Source: Vibrio sinus | GTDB taxonomy: Bacteria; Pseudomonadota; Gammaproteobacteria; Enterobacterales; Vibrionaceae | Length of the DNA: 64,000 bases | NCBI RefSeq assembly: GCF_023634645.1 | Contig: NZ_JAMKMR010000002.1 | Coordinates: 186,001 to 250,000 of the forward strand | Direction of reading: 5' to 3' | Shown here: positions 42,809 to 49,402 of the stretch, one piece after another | How the letters are laid out: every line of letters begins with the position of its first letter | How positions within the stretch are numbered: position 1 is the stretch's first letter | The notes under the pieces: model-generated | The model's input: only the letters and a program-made list of their open reading frames with translations | Told to the model about the DNA's origin: nothing | Database searches by the model: none | Position numbers and translations under genes: made by a program

Positions 42809-42838
42809 AGGCCAGCGAACGCTGGCCTGTTTGTTTTT
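42809..42838 (+). terminator. Terminator between metH and the MFS gene
   Basis: Nine-base arms AGGCCAGCG (42809-42817) and CGCTGGCCT (42820-42828) with a 2-base loop, followed by GTTTGTTTTT, 30 bases past metH. It could also stop transcripts of the convergent MFS gene. Confidence 0.88.
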
Positions 42839-42856
42839 AGTAACCTTATCGCAATG

Positions 42857-44143
42857 CTATGCGCTAGTTTTTTTCATCAGTTTCGCCGCTAAGGCAAGAA
42901 ATACCAGTGATAGGACCAAGTAGACGGGCAGTAAGCTAAATGAATGGACGTAATCTTGGGTAGAAAATACTGGCGTTCCAGCGATTTTCTTACCATGCCA
43001 GCCTAAGTCTAGCGCGTAACCCACTAATGGTTCAGTGATTGCGCCAAGAATAGCATCACCCGTATTGACCATGGCGACCACCGTGCCTGCCAAAAGCAGG
43101 GAATTAAGATCTTTTGCCATCGCAAAACCAATCATAAATGCCCCGGTACCAAAGCCGAACAAGAACATTAAAACGCATAATAAAGCATGACTTAACTGGT
43201 GAGAGTATAAGATTGCCATGACACTGAGCAAGGTGATGATGCCACCGACAAACATCCATAAGGTGCGTTTGCCTGTATAGTCAGACAACAGACCAAACAC
43301 TGGCCCGCCAACACCTAAACCGATGAACACCAGAGAAGTCAACGAGGCCGCTTGTGATGTGGTGATATGGTAGGTAGTGGTGAGAAACGGGTTACCCCAA
43401 AGGCCAGCAAATACGGCTAACGGGGCGAATGCCAGTCCGCTATACAGGGTTAACATCCAATTCGCCGGACTTTTTAGCACGCCTAAGCTATCTTTCCAAC
43501 CAATCTTGTCTTTGCGTACAGCTTGGCTGTCCTGAGACTTTTTATCGCGAACGAACACTAAGAAAGCCAGTGATAGTACGACCCCAAGAACAGCAACCAG
43601 ATCCAGTGAACGTCGCCATCCTTCGTCAGAGACGACATGCGCAAGTGGTACTTGACCAAACACCGCGCCAACCATCACAGCAGTCGGTACTAAGCCACTG
43701 AGAAACGCAAAACGCTTGGCACTAAACCAGGTCGAAGCGACTTTTAGGTAAGTCACTGTGGCGAAAGCAACGCCTGCTCCCATCATCGCTCGGCCTATTT
43801 CCGCCCACACCAAGTGCGTCGCGTGGGCAAATGTCCAAGCGCCAGCGGCACTGACTAATAATGCAATACCACCAATAAAGCGTGCGCCGAAACGGTCCAG
43901 AGATGGGCCGGAAATGATTTGAATGACCAAGTAACTATAAAAGAAAGTCGCGGCTAAATTGCCAAGTCCAGCACCATTGATATCAAAAGCTTTCATTAAC
44001 TCGCCTGTCATGACGGAAGGAGAGACTTGCAAAACATATTTGTAAAAGAGGAAGCAGGAGCAAAGAACGATGGCTAGCCAGGCCAAATGTTGGCGGCTGG
44101 GCTTTTCTTGATGCTGATCTGTTGACGAAGTATTAGCGTTCAT
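42857..44143 (-). CDS. Major facilitator superfamily transporter under a predicted Ile attenuator
   Basis: 428 residues with 12 predicted membrane segments. The first-helix phrase FYKYVLQVSPSVMTGELMKAF (about 34-54) and the A-like motif DRFGARFIGG (82-91) mark a proteobacterial MFS branch that, as I recall, includes intraphagosomal amino-acid transporters (Pht) of Legionella; that relation is tentative. The substrate is not visible in the protein. The gene follows an apparently complete attenuator with an isoleucine-rich leader peptide (44166-44294), which suggests expression rises when charged tRNA-Ile is scarce and so points to branched-chain or related amino-acid transport. Import or export is undecided. 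Convergent with metH. Confidence 0.85.
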   Translation of the reverse strand: MNANTSSTDQHQEKPSRQHLAWLAIVLCSCFLFYKYVLQVSPSVMTGELMKAFDINGAGLGNLAATFFYSYLVIQIISGPSLDRFGARFIGGIALLVSAAGAWTFAHATHLVWAEIGRAMMGAGVAFATVTYLKVASTWFSAKRFAFLSGLVPTAVMVGAVFGQVPLAHVVSDEGWRRSLDLVAVLGVVLSLAFLVFVRDKKSQDSQAVRKDKIGWKDSLGVLKSPANWMLTLYSGLAFAPLAVFAGLWGNPFLTTTYHITTSQAASLTSLVFIGLGVGGPVFGLLSDYTGKRTLWMFVGGIITLLSVMAILYSHQLSHALLCVLMFLFGFGTGAFMIGFAMAKDLNSLLLAGTVVAMVNTGDAILGAITEPLVGYALDLGWHGKKIAGTPVFSTQDYVHSFSLLPVYLVLSLVFLALAAKLMKKTSA

Positions 44144-44165
44144 GAAGTTGTGTCCGATTTTAGGT

Positions 44166-44236
44166 ATAAAAAAAGCCTCGGACCCGAAGGTGCGAGGCTT
44201 AGTTTTGAGAATATGCTACTCACTCAAGCCCGCACC
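44166..44236 (-). promoter_or_regulatory. Transcription attenuator (antiterminator/terminator pair) before the MFS gene
   Basis: Minus-strand terminator: AAGCCTCG (44193-44200) pairs with CGAGGCTT (44173-44180), an inner ACC/GGT and TTCG loop, then seven T's. The alternative antiterminator pairs GGTGCGGGCTT (44226-44236) with AAGCCTCGCACC (44189-44200), one bulged base, which removes the terminator's left arm. The 5' antiterminator strand overlaps the last codons of the leader peptide, directly after its Ile run. This is the layout of ilv/thr/his-type attenuation. The terminator ends 22 bases before the MFS start codon. Confidence 0.85.
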
Positions 44237-44294
44237 GCCTGATAATAATCTCGATAATAATTTGCTGAATGTGAGTCATCGAGATGTTCATCAT
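44220..44294 (-). CDS. Isoleucine-rich leader peptide of the attenuator
   Basis: 24 codons, MMNISMTHIQQIIIEIIIRR then CGLE and a TGA stop (23 codons if the second ATG is used). Eight codons are isoleucine; six fall in the run III-E-III just before the antiterminator strand, where a stalled ribosome would have to sit. The stop codon lies 10 bases beyond the antiterminator's 5' strand, so a ribosome reaching it would mask that strand. The ribosome-binding site is weak (CAGG about 14 bases upstream), the main reservation. Confidence 0.75.
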   Translation of the reverse strand: MMNISMTHIQQIIIEIIIRRCGLE

Positions 44295-44343
44295 GATAGT
44301 AAGCTGGCCTGTAAAATAATTGACTATAAAAGTGAGTAAATTC

Positions 44344-44372
44344 AAATTAACAATGCGATTTTTCACTGTCAA
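44344..44372 (-). promoter_or_regulatory. Promoter for the attenuator-MFS transcript
   Basis: Perfect -35 TTGACA (44372-44367 on the minus strand), 17-bp spacer, weak -10 TAATTT (44349-44344). It would start transcription about 45 bases before the leader peptide. The -10 box matches only 3 of 6 positions. Confidence 0.5.
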
Positions 44373-44576
44373 CTAGTTAATATGGCTACTCTGCTTAAAA
44401 ACAAACTAACGTTCTGATCTAAAAGGTGAAATAAATTATACTCAGCCCTGCTCGGTAAATCTTTCTCATCAAAGAGAGCAATATATTCAGTCAGGTTTGG
44501 CATGCCTAACTGATAAACAGATACCATAAATTCAGTTTACGTTGTGCTGTTACTGATGCTCAGAGAGCTGAAATAT

Positions 44577-45929
44577 CTATTGTTCAAATAATTCTAAATG
44601 TAACTTTTCAATGGCGTCAGTAGATTCAGATTCATGGACTAAAAAACACATATTATGTGGGCTGGCCCCGTAGCAAATCATTTTTAAATTGAAGTCTTCA
44701 ACAGCGCTAAATACTTGGGAAGCATAACCTTTCTTTTCGCTGATCTTGTTGCCAATTAACGCAACCAAACACAGGTTATGTTCCACCTCAACTTTACATA
44801 GCTGCTCTAACTCTTGCTTAGCTTCGCATGGCAGCTCAGGCGCACCACCGGCAGTATCTGTTTGATCCAATGTTAACGAGACACTGATTTCTGAGGTCGT
44901 GATTAAATCAACGGATATTTTGTGCTTGGCAAGGATCTCGAATACCTTGGCCAAAAAGCCATAGGCGTGGAACATATTTGCGCTACGTAAAGTGACCATA
45001 GTCTGATTGCGCCTTAAGGCCAAGGCTCTAAATAAAGGTTTACTTTGCACTTGGTGGCGAATCCATGTCCCACCTTTCTCGGGCTGCTTAGAAGAACCGA
45101 CAAAAACAGGAATATCATGGCGTAATGCGGGCACCAAGGTTGAGGGGTGAAGAATTTTCGCGCCGAAGTTCGCCATTTCTGATGCTTCGCTAAAGCTGAT
45201 TTCTGAGATAGGGGTGGCTTTAGGGGCAATCCTTGGATCTGTGGTATAGATACCTGGAACATCAGTCCAAATTTCCAGCCCGCTCGCTTGTACGGCTTCG
45301 GCAATGAGTGAAGCGCTGTAATCACTACCCCCACGGCCAAATGTGGTGGTGTTACCCTCTGCATCGCTGCCAATAAAGCCTTGTGTAACAACAATATGCT
45401 TTTTGCATAGCGGTACTAATTTCTCTTGAGCTAATGCGGATATTTCGTCGAGCTGTGCTTCTGCTTTGCCAAAATTATCATCCGTTCTCATGATGTCACG
45501 AATATCGAAGCGTACCGCATCATTGCCCCTTTCTTTAACAACTTGAGTGAGTAGATAGGTTGACATAAGCTCACCCGTTGCCACTAGGTGATCGGTGAGC
45601 TTTTTGCTCGATTGATACGACGCGGCTTCTGCGGCACTGGCCACACTGGCTAGCAGGGCTTGAATCTGCTTTTCGGTGTCTACAGGGTCCGCTAACTGAT
45701 CGAGGACGGAATGATGGATATCGGCTAATTGGGCAAGCAGCTGTTCACGGCGTTCAGCGTTTTGCACACCACCGGCTAACTCAACCAGTAAATTGGTCAC
45801 GCCTGAACAAGCGCTGCTGACAATCAGTTTGGTATTCGGGCTATTTTCAACGATAGCCGCGCAGCGGCTCATGGCTTCAAAGTTTGCGACGCTGGTTCCG
45901 CCAAATTTAGCGACGTTAAATCTGCTCAC
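44577..45929 (-). CDS. lysC: Lysine-sensitive aspartokinase III
   Basis: Phosphorylates aspartate, the first step toward lysine, methionine, threonine and isoleucine. 450 residues against 449 in E. coli LysC. KFGGTSVANFEAM (8-20) is the kinase nucleotide site; FGRGGSDYSASLIAEA and ALRRNQTMVTLRSANM precede two ACT domains (about 300-450) that bind lysine. The monofunctional form with no homoserine dehydrogenase identifies LysC rather than ThrA/MetL. GTG start (45929) preceded by GGAG. Control by a lysine riboswitch upstream confirms the assignment. No convincing terminator follows before the attenuator-controlled MFS gene. Confidence 0.96.
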   Translation of the reverse strand: MSRFNVAKFGGTSVANFEAMSRCAAIVENSPNTKLIVSSACSGVTNLLVELAGGVQNAERREQLLAQLADIHHSVLDQLADPVDTEKQIQALLASVASAAEAASYQSSKKLTDHLVATGELMSTYLLTQVVKERGNDAVRFDIRDIMRTDDNFGKAEAQLDEISALAQEKLVPLCKKHIVVTQGFIGSDAEGNTTTFGRGGSDYSASLIAEAVQASGLEIWTDVPGIYTTDPRIAPKATPISEISFSEASEMANFGAKILHPSTLVPALRHDIPVFVGSSKQPEKGGTWIRHQVQSKPLFRALALRRNQTMVTLRSANMFHAYGFLAKVFEILAKHKISVDLITTSEISVSLTLDQTDTAGGAPELPCEAKQELEQLCKVEVEHNLCLVALIGNKISEKKGYASQVFSAVEDFNLKMICYGASPHNMCFLVHESESTDAIEKLHLELFEQ

Positions 45930-45995
45930 GGTAATTCTCCAAAAAATATCAATTAAACCATTGGTAATGTTTAATGTTGAAGAGATCAGCTGAGC

Positions 45996-46032
45996 TAAAA
46001 AGAAAGGCGTTTTACTTATTAATCGATGCCTT
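45996..46032 (-). terminator. Terminator of the lysine riboswitch expression platform
   Basis: On the minus strand GAAGGC (46032-46027) can pair with GCCTTT (46008-46003), followed by a TTTCTTTTT tract. Its left arm begins at the 3' edge of the aptamer, so it could compete with aptamer folding. The stem is short with a long loop, so its strength is uncertain. Confidence 0.5.
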
Positions 46033-46200
46033 CAGAAGCTCTTCACTGGGTTGGACCAGTGACAGTTAATGGGATTCAGCCCGATTAACCGACAATTTCA
46101 ACCCATACGCTGAAATCGCCTCGGCACTGCTCCCCATGAGTATCTTGTCTTGGATTTATGGTTCCACAAAATACCTGCCTGGGCAGTGCTCCTCTCCTGC
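46031..46200 (-). promoter_or_regulatory. Lysine riboswitch (L box) controlling lysC
   Basis: The minus strand carries the conserved core of the lysine aptamer: GAGGAGCACTGCCC at the 5' side, AGCAGTGCCGAGGCGATT (46131-46114), then CGGTTAATCGGGCTGAATCCC (46091-46071) and TGTCACTGG. These match the E. coli lysC L box at the same relative places. Lysine binding should lower lysC expression. Confidence 0.95.
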
Positions 46201-46213
46201 ATTAAGCTCGGAT

Positions 46214-46242
46214 ATTGAACGTGTTTCGCGTAGACTTGTCAA
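46214..46242 (-). promoter_or_regulatory. lysC promoter
   Basis: Perfect TTGACA (46242-46237), 17-bp spacer, TTCAAT (46219-46214). Predicted start near 46207, a few bases before the riboswitch begins, which supports both calls. Confidence 0.7.
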
Positions 46243-46292
46243 TCAATATTTGTTAACCAAACATGCCTTTTCGGTTGTTTGTGTTTAAAAAG

Positions 46293-46304
46293 TACACTAG
46301 TGTA
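46293..46304. promoter_or_regulatory. 12-bp perfect palindrome before the aminotransferase gene
   Basis: TACACTAGTGTA, centred about 38 bases upstream of the aminotransferase ATG and inside the likely promoter area. It has the size and symmetry of a dimeric repressor operator. I cannot assign a regulator. Confidence 0.4.
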
Positions 46305-46336
46305 ATTACTCTCACAATTGAATATAGGACGGCTAT

Positions 46337-47458
46337 ATGACGATTCAAAGCTTCATCCCACCACGACGAATTCTAATGGGGCCTGGACCATCGGATATTT
46401 CTCCTGAAGTATTACAAGCATTAAGCAGACCTACGGTAGGCCATCTTGATCCCTTGTTCATCTCGATGATGGACGAGCTAAAACATCTGCTTAAGTACGC
46501 ATTCCAAACGGAAAACGAGTTTACCATTGCTGTTTCTGCGCCTGGTAGTGCCGGTATGGAAGCTTGTTTTGTCAATCTTGTGGAGCCAGGAGATAAAGTC
46601 ATAGTGTGCCGAAATGGCGTGTTCAGTGAGAGAATGCGTGAAAACGTGCTTCGAACTGGCGGTGAAGCTGTGATGGTGGATGATGAATGGGGAGCGCCTG
46701 TATCGATTGATAAGGTCGAACAAGCGTTAAAAGAGAACCCCGATTGTAAAATCTTGGCTTTTGTTCATGCTGAAACCTCGACAGGGGCGTTATCCGATGC
46801 GAAAGCATTAGGAAAATTGGCACAGCAATATGATGTACTCACCATTGTTGATACTGTCACATCATTAGCAGGGGTTGAGCTAAGGGTAGATGATTGGCAT
46901 CTGGATGCGGTCTATTCTGGCAGCCAGAAGTGCTTATCTTGCGTACCTGGTCTGTCCCCGCTGACATTCTCAGCTAAAGCCATAGAAAAAATTCGCTCTC
47001 GCCAAGCGCCAATACAAAGTTGGTTTTTAGATCAAAGTCTGGTGCTTGGTTATTGGAGTGGTGAAGGTAAGCGTAGTTACCATCATACTGCACCCGTTAA
47101 TAGCTTATATGCTCTGCATGAAGCGTTAGTTCATTTACAAAATGAAGGGATTGAAAACGCTTGGGCACGGCATAGAGCTATGCATGAAAAGCTTAAATTC
47201 GGTTTGGAGAAGCTGGGTTTTGAGTTTGTCGTTGAAGAATCGAGTCGATTACCTCAGCTTAATGCGGTGTACTTCCCAGCGGGTATTGATGAAGCAAAAA
47301 TCAGATCGCATTTGCTGCAAACCTACAATCTAGAAGTAGGTGCAGGGCTAGGTGCCTTAACAGGAAAAGCCTGGAGAATTGGCTTGATGGGCTATGGCGC
47401 AAGACAAGAAAATGTCTCGTTATGTTTGAAAGCGCTGGAAGAAACGCTGACTAACTAA
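46337..47458 (+). CDS. Class V aminotransferase (alanine-glyoxylate / serine-pyruvate type)
   Basis: 373 residues, PLP-dependent fold type I. MGPGPSDISPEVLQAL (14-29) is the family N-terminal block; VDTVTSLAGVELRVDDWHLDA (171-191) carries the cofactor-binding aspartate, and SGSQKCL (194-200) the PLP lysine K198. Likely an alanine-glyoxylate or serine-pyruvate aminotransferase. The true substrate pair is not fixed by sequence. Divergent from lysC across a 407-bp control region. Confidence 0.85.
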   Translation: MTIQSFIPPRRILMGPGPSDISPEVLQALSRPTVGHLDPLFISMMDELKHLLKYAFQTENEFTIAVSAPGSAGMEACFVNLVEPGDKVIVCRNGVFSERMRENVLRTGGEAVMVDDEWGAPVSIDKVEQALKENPDCKILAFVHAETSTGALSDAKALGKLAQQYDVLTIVDTVTSLAGVELRVDDWHLDAVYSGSQKCLSCVPGLSPLTFSAKAIEKIRSRQAPIQSWFLDQSLVLGYWSGEGKRSYHHTAPVNSLYALHEALVHLQNEGIENAWARHRAMHEKLKFGLEKLGFEFVVEESSRLPQLNAVYFPAGIDEAKIRSHLLQTYNLEVGAGLGALTGKAWRIGLMGYGARQENVSLCLKALEETLTN

Positions 47459-47469
47459 CTTCGATAGAT

Positions 47470-49272
47470 TCACTTTGCTTGGCCCTCATTTTTTACCTGA
47501 GGGCCATGTTGCTTGACAGGAATCACACCCGCTGAGGGCGGTAGATATTTCACCTTAGTAAAATCTTGCTTAGGGAAAAGATACTCAGCTTCTGTTTGAA
47601 TTTCCTTTGCCTTTCTGTCTTCGCCCAGTCCTTGGTAGGCAATGATCAAATTGATATAAAATGCGGCGCGAGGCTTTCTCTTGATGACCTTTAATGACCA
47701 GTCGATGTATGGCTGAATGAATTTGGCATCTTTACTGACTAGGCCAATTTTTAGATAGGTACTGTAAATATCCCAATCCAACCTGTCTTTCCATACTACG
47801 GGGTTAGTGACCTCACTGAGTATTTCTGGGTTCGGTGGCACGGTGTGCTCAAATTTGGTCAATACGTAGTTACTGTGCAGCGCACTGGCCATATAAAAGG
47901 CGGTCACTATCGGTAGCATTAAACTGGCAATTCGCAGTAGTGCTTTACTGATTTCGCTAAAAGGTAGAGTTTGGTAAATCGCAGTGCGCTGATCGACCCA
48001 AAAAAGCAGAATAACAAATATAATCCAATGGATGGAGGAATGATAAAAGGGATACTCTAATTGAGTGTGCAAAACGATAGGTACAAACAGCGCGAAGACG
48101 GCTAATCGAGTGCCTTTCTTACCATGATAAATACGTATTAATATCATGCTGGCGGCCAGCAATATGCCTAAGATAGGAACGAGTCCACCTTCGACTGCCC
48201 AGTAGAGCAATTCGTTATGAGGGTGACTGAGTGATGGAGTTCCGGGTGGGTAGTTGGGGTTGAGCTGGTGCTGGCGAGCAGTATACAGCAGATATGATGG
48301 TTCAAACTTACCATACCCATAGCCCGTAAAGGGTTTCTCGACAAACATGTCGATGGTTTGGGCGTAAATATCAAATCTCGGGCTATCTAATTTTGCTTTT
48401 TCCAGGACATTTTTTTCTCCAACCCCACCACTGAAACTTATCGCCAGTAACATGCCCAACAAAATCCCAACGATAATCGAGCTACCCCAGCCTGCGAAGC
48501 GTTTCACTGACGAATGGTAGTAAAGGTATGGCAGCAATATAAATATGGAGATTGCTGCACCAAGCCAGCCAGTACGCGAAGCGAGCACAATTAAAAGTGG
48601 TACAGTGAGCGCTGGCGTGACATACAGCAGGGTCACGGTACTGATTTTAGTCTGATATTTAAACGGTTGTCTTGCTAGCAAGTAGCCTGATAGTGCAAGT
48701 CCTGTGGCGAGAAAACTCGCCATGACGTTGGGCTGTTGGAATATGCCATAGGGGCGATTAACGACAGTGTCGTAGCCAAAATAGTTACCAGGTTGAAGAA
48801 ACAAATATTGAAAGTAGCCGAACAAGGATTCGATCGCTACGGCGATAACAATGAACCACAATATCCTTTGTTTTTGCTTGTTACTAAAATGAAACTGCTG
48901 CAGAAGCACAAAGAACAACATCCCAGCCCATAACCCAGTCAGCCTAGTAATCGACTCATCAATGTTCGAATCAGGATAAAGCTCGGGAATCGTCAGTAAA
49001 ATACAGCTGATAATTAATCCAATGGTGAGGCGCGAATAACGCAGCTGATGATTGGTCGCTAGCTGATAAAGGCCAATGGCGAATGTAACACTCAGTCCTA
49101 TCCAGGTCGCAGGGTTAAAAGACAGAGCCAGACCTGAGCCGCCAGGGTTTTGGGTAAAGAAGTGCATGGCAATAATAAACACGAAACCTATCGAAAATAG
49201 GAAGCTTCGATTGAGAGGAACCACAGGTGCTTCTATTTCCAGTTTGGTACCTGTGGTGTGCAATATTGCCAT
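47470..49272 (-). CDS. pglL: PglL-family O-oligosaccharyltransferase (Wzy_C/WaaL-like)
   Basis: Integral membrane enzyme that moves lipid-linked glycans onto Ser/Thr of exported proteins, often pilins. 600 residues with about 12 membrane segments, then a periplasmic C-terminal region. Key motifs: NRPYGIFQQPNVMASFLATGL (172-192), typical of PglL, and SHPHNELLYWAVEGG (349-363), with the catalytic-type histidine in the large periplasmic loop. PglL-like features favour this over O-antigen ligase WaaL. In V. cholerae a gene I believe to be at this locus was shown to act as a general O-OTase. Same strand as uvrA; convergent with the aminotransferase. Confidence 0.85.
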   Translation of the reverse strand: MAILHTTGTKLEIEAPVVPLNRSFLFSIGFVFIIAMHFFTQNPGGSGLALSFNPATWIGLSVTFAIGLYQLATNHQLRYSRLTIGLIISCILLTIPELYPDSNIDESITRLTGLWAGMLFFVLLQQFHFSNKQKQRILWFIVIAVAIESLFGYFQYLFLQPGNYFGYDTVVNRPYGIFQQPNVMASFLATGLALSGYLLARQPFKYQTKISTVTLLYVTPALTVPLLIVLASRTGWLGAAISIFILLPYLYYHSSVKRFAGWGSSIIVGILLGMLLAISFSGGVGEKNVLEKAKLDSPRFDIYAQTIDMFVEKPFTGYGYGKFEPSYLLYTARQHQLNPNYPPGTPSLSHPHNELLYWAVEGGLVPILGILLAASMILIRIYHGKKGTRLAVFALFVPIVLHTQLEYPFYHSSIHWIIFVILLFWVDQRTAIYQTLPFSEISKALLRIASLMLPIVTAFYMASALHSNYVLTKFEHTVPPNPEILSEVTNPVVWKDRLDWDIYSTYLKIGLVSKDAKFIQPYIDWSLKVIKRKPRAAFYINLIIAYQGLGEDRKAKEIQTEAEYLFPKQDFTKVKYLPPSAGVIPVKQHGPQVKNEGQAK

Positions 49273-49298
49273 AGAGTCGCGTCCCTGAGCCGTTCATT

Positions 49299-49316
49299 TA
49301 GGGCCAATTGGCCCTA
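49299..49316. repeat. 18-bp perfect palindrome upstream of pglL
   Basis: TAGGGCCAATTGGCCCTA, 27 bases before the pglL start codon, extended imperfectly by CAT/ATG. No T run follows on the minus strand, so it looks more like a binding site or 5' UTR hairpin than a terminator of uvrA. Confidence 0.6.
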
Positions 49317-49402
49317 ATGAAATATCCACTGATAAGTGATTGGTTTTTATCAAGTATACTTAATCTGACTGCGATGGGCACAGATTTAATGTGTGTAGCG
49401 CC

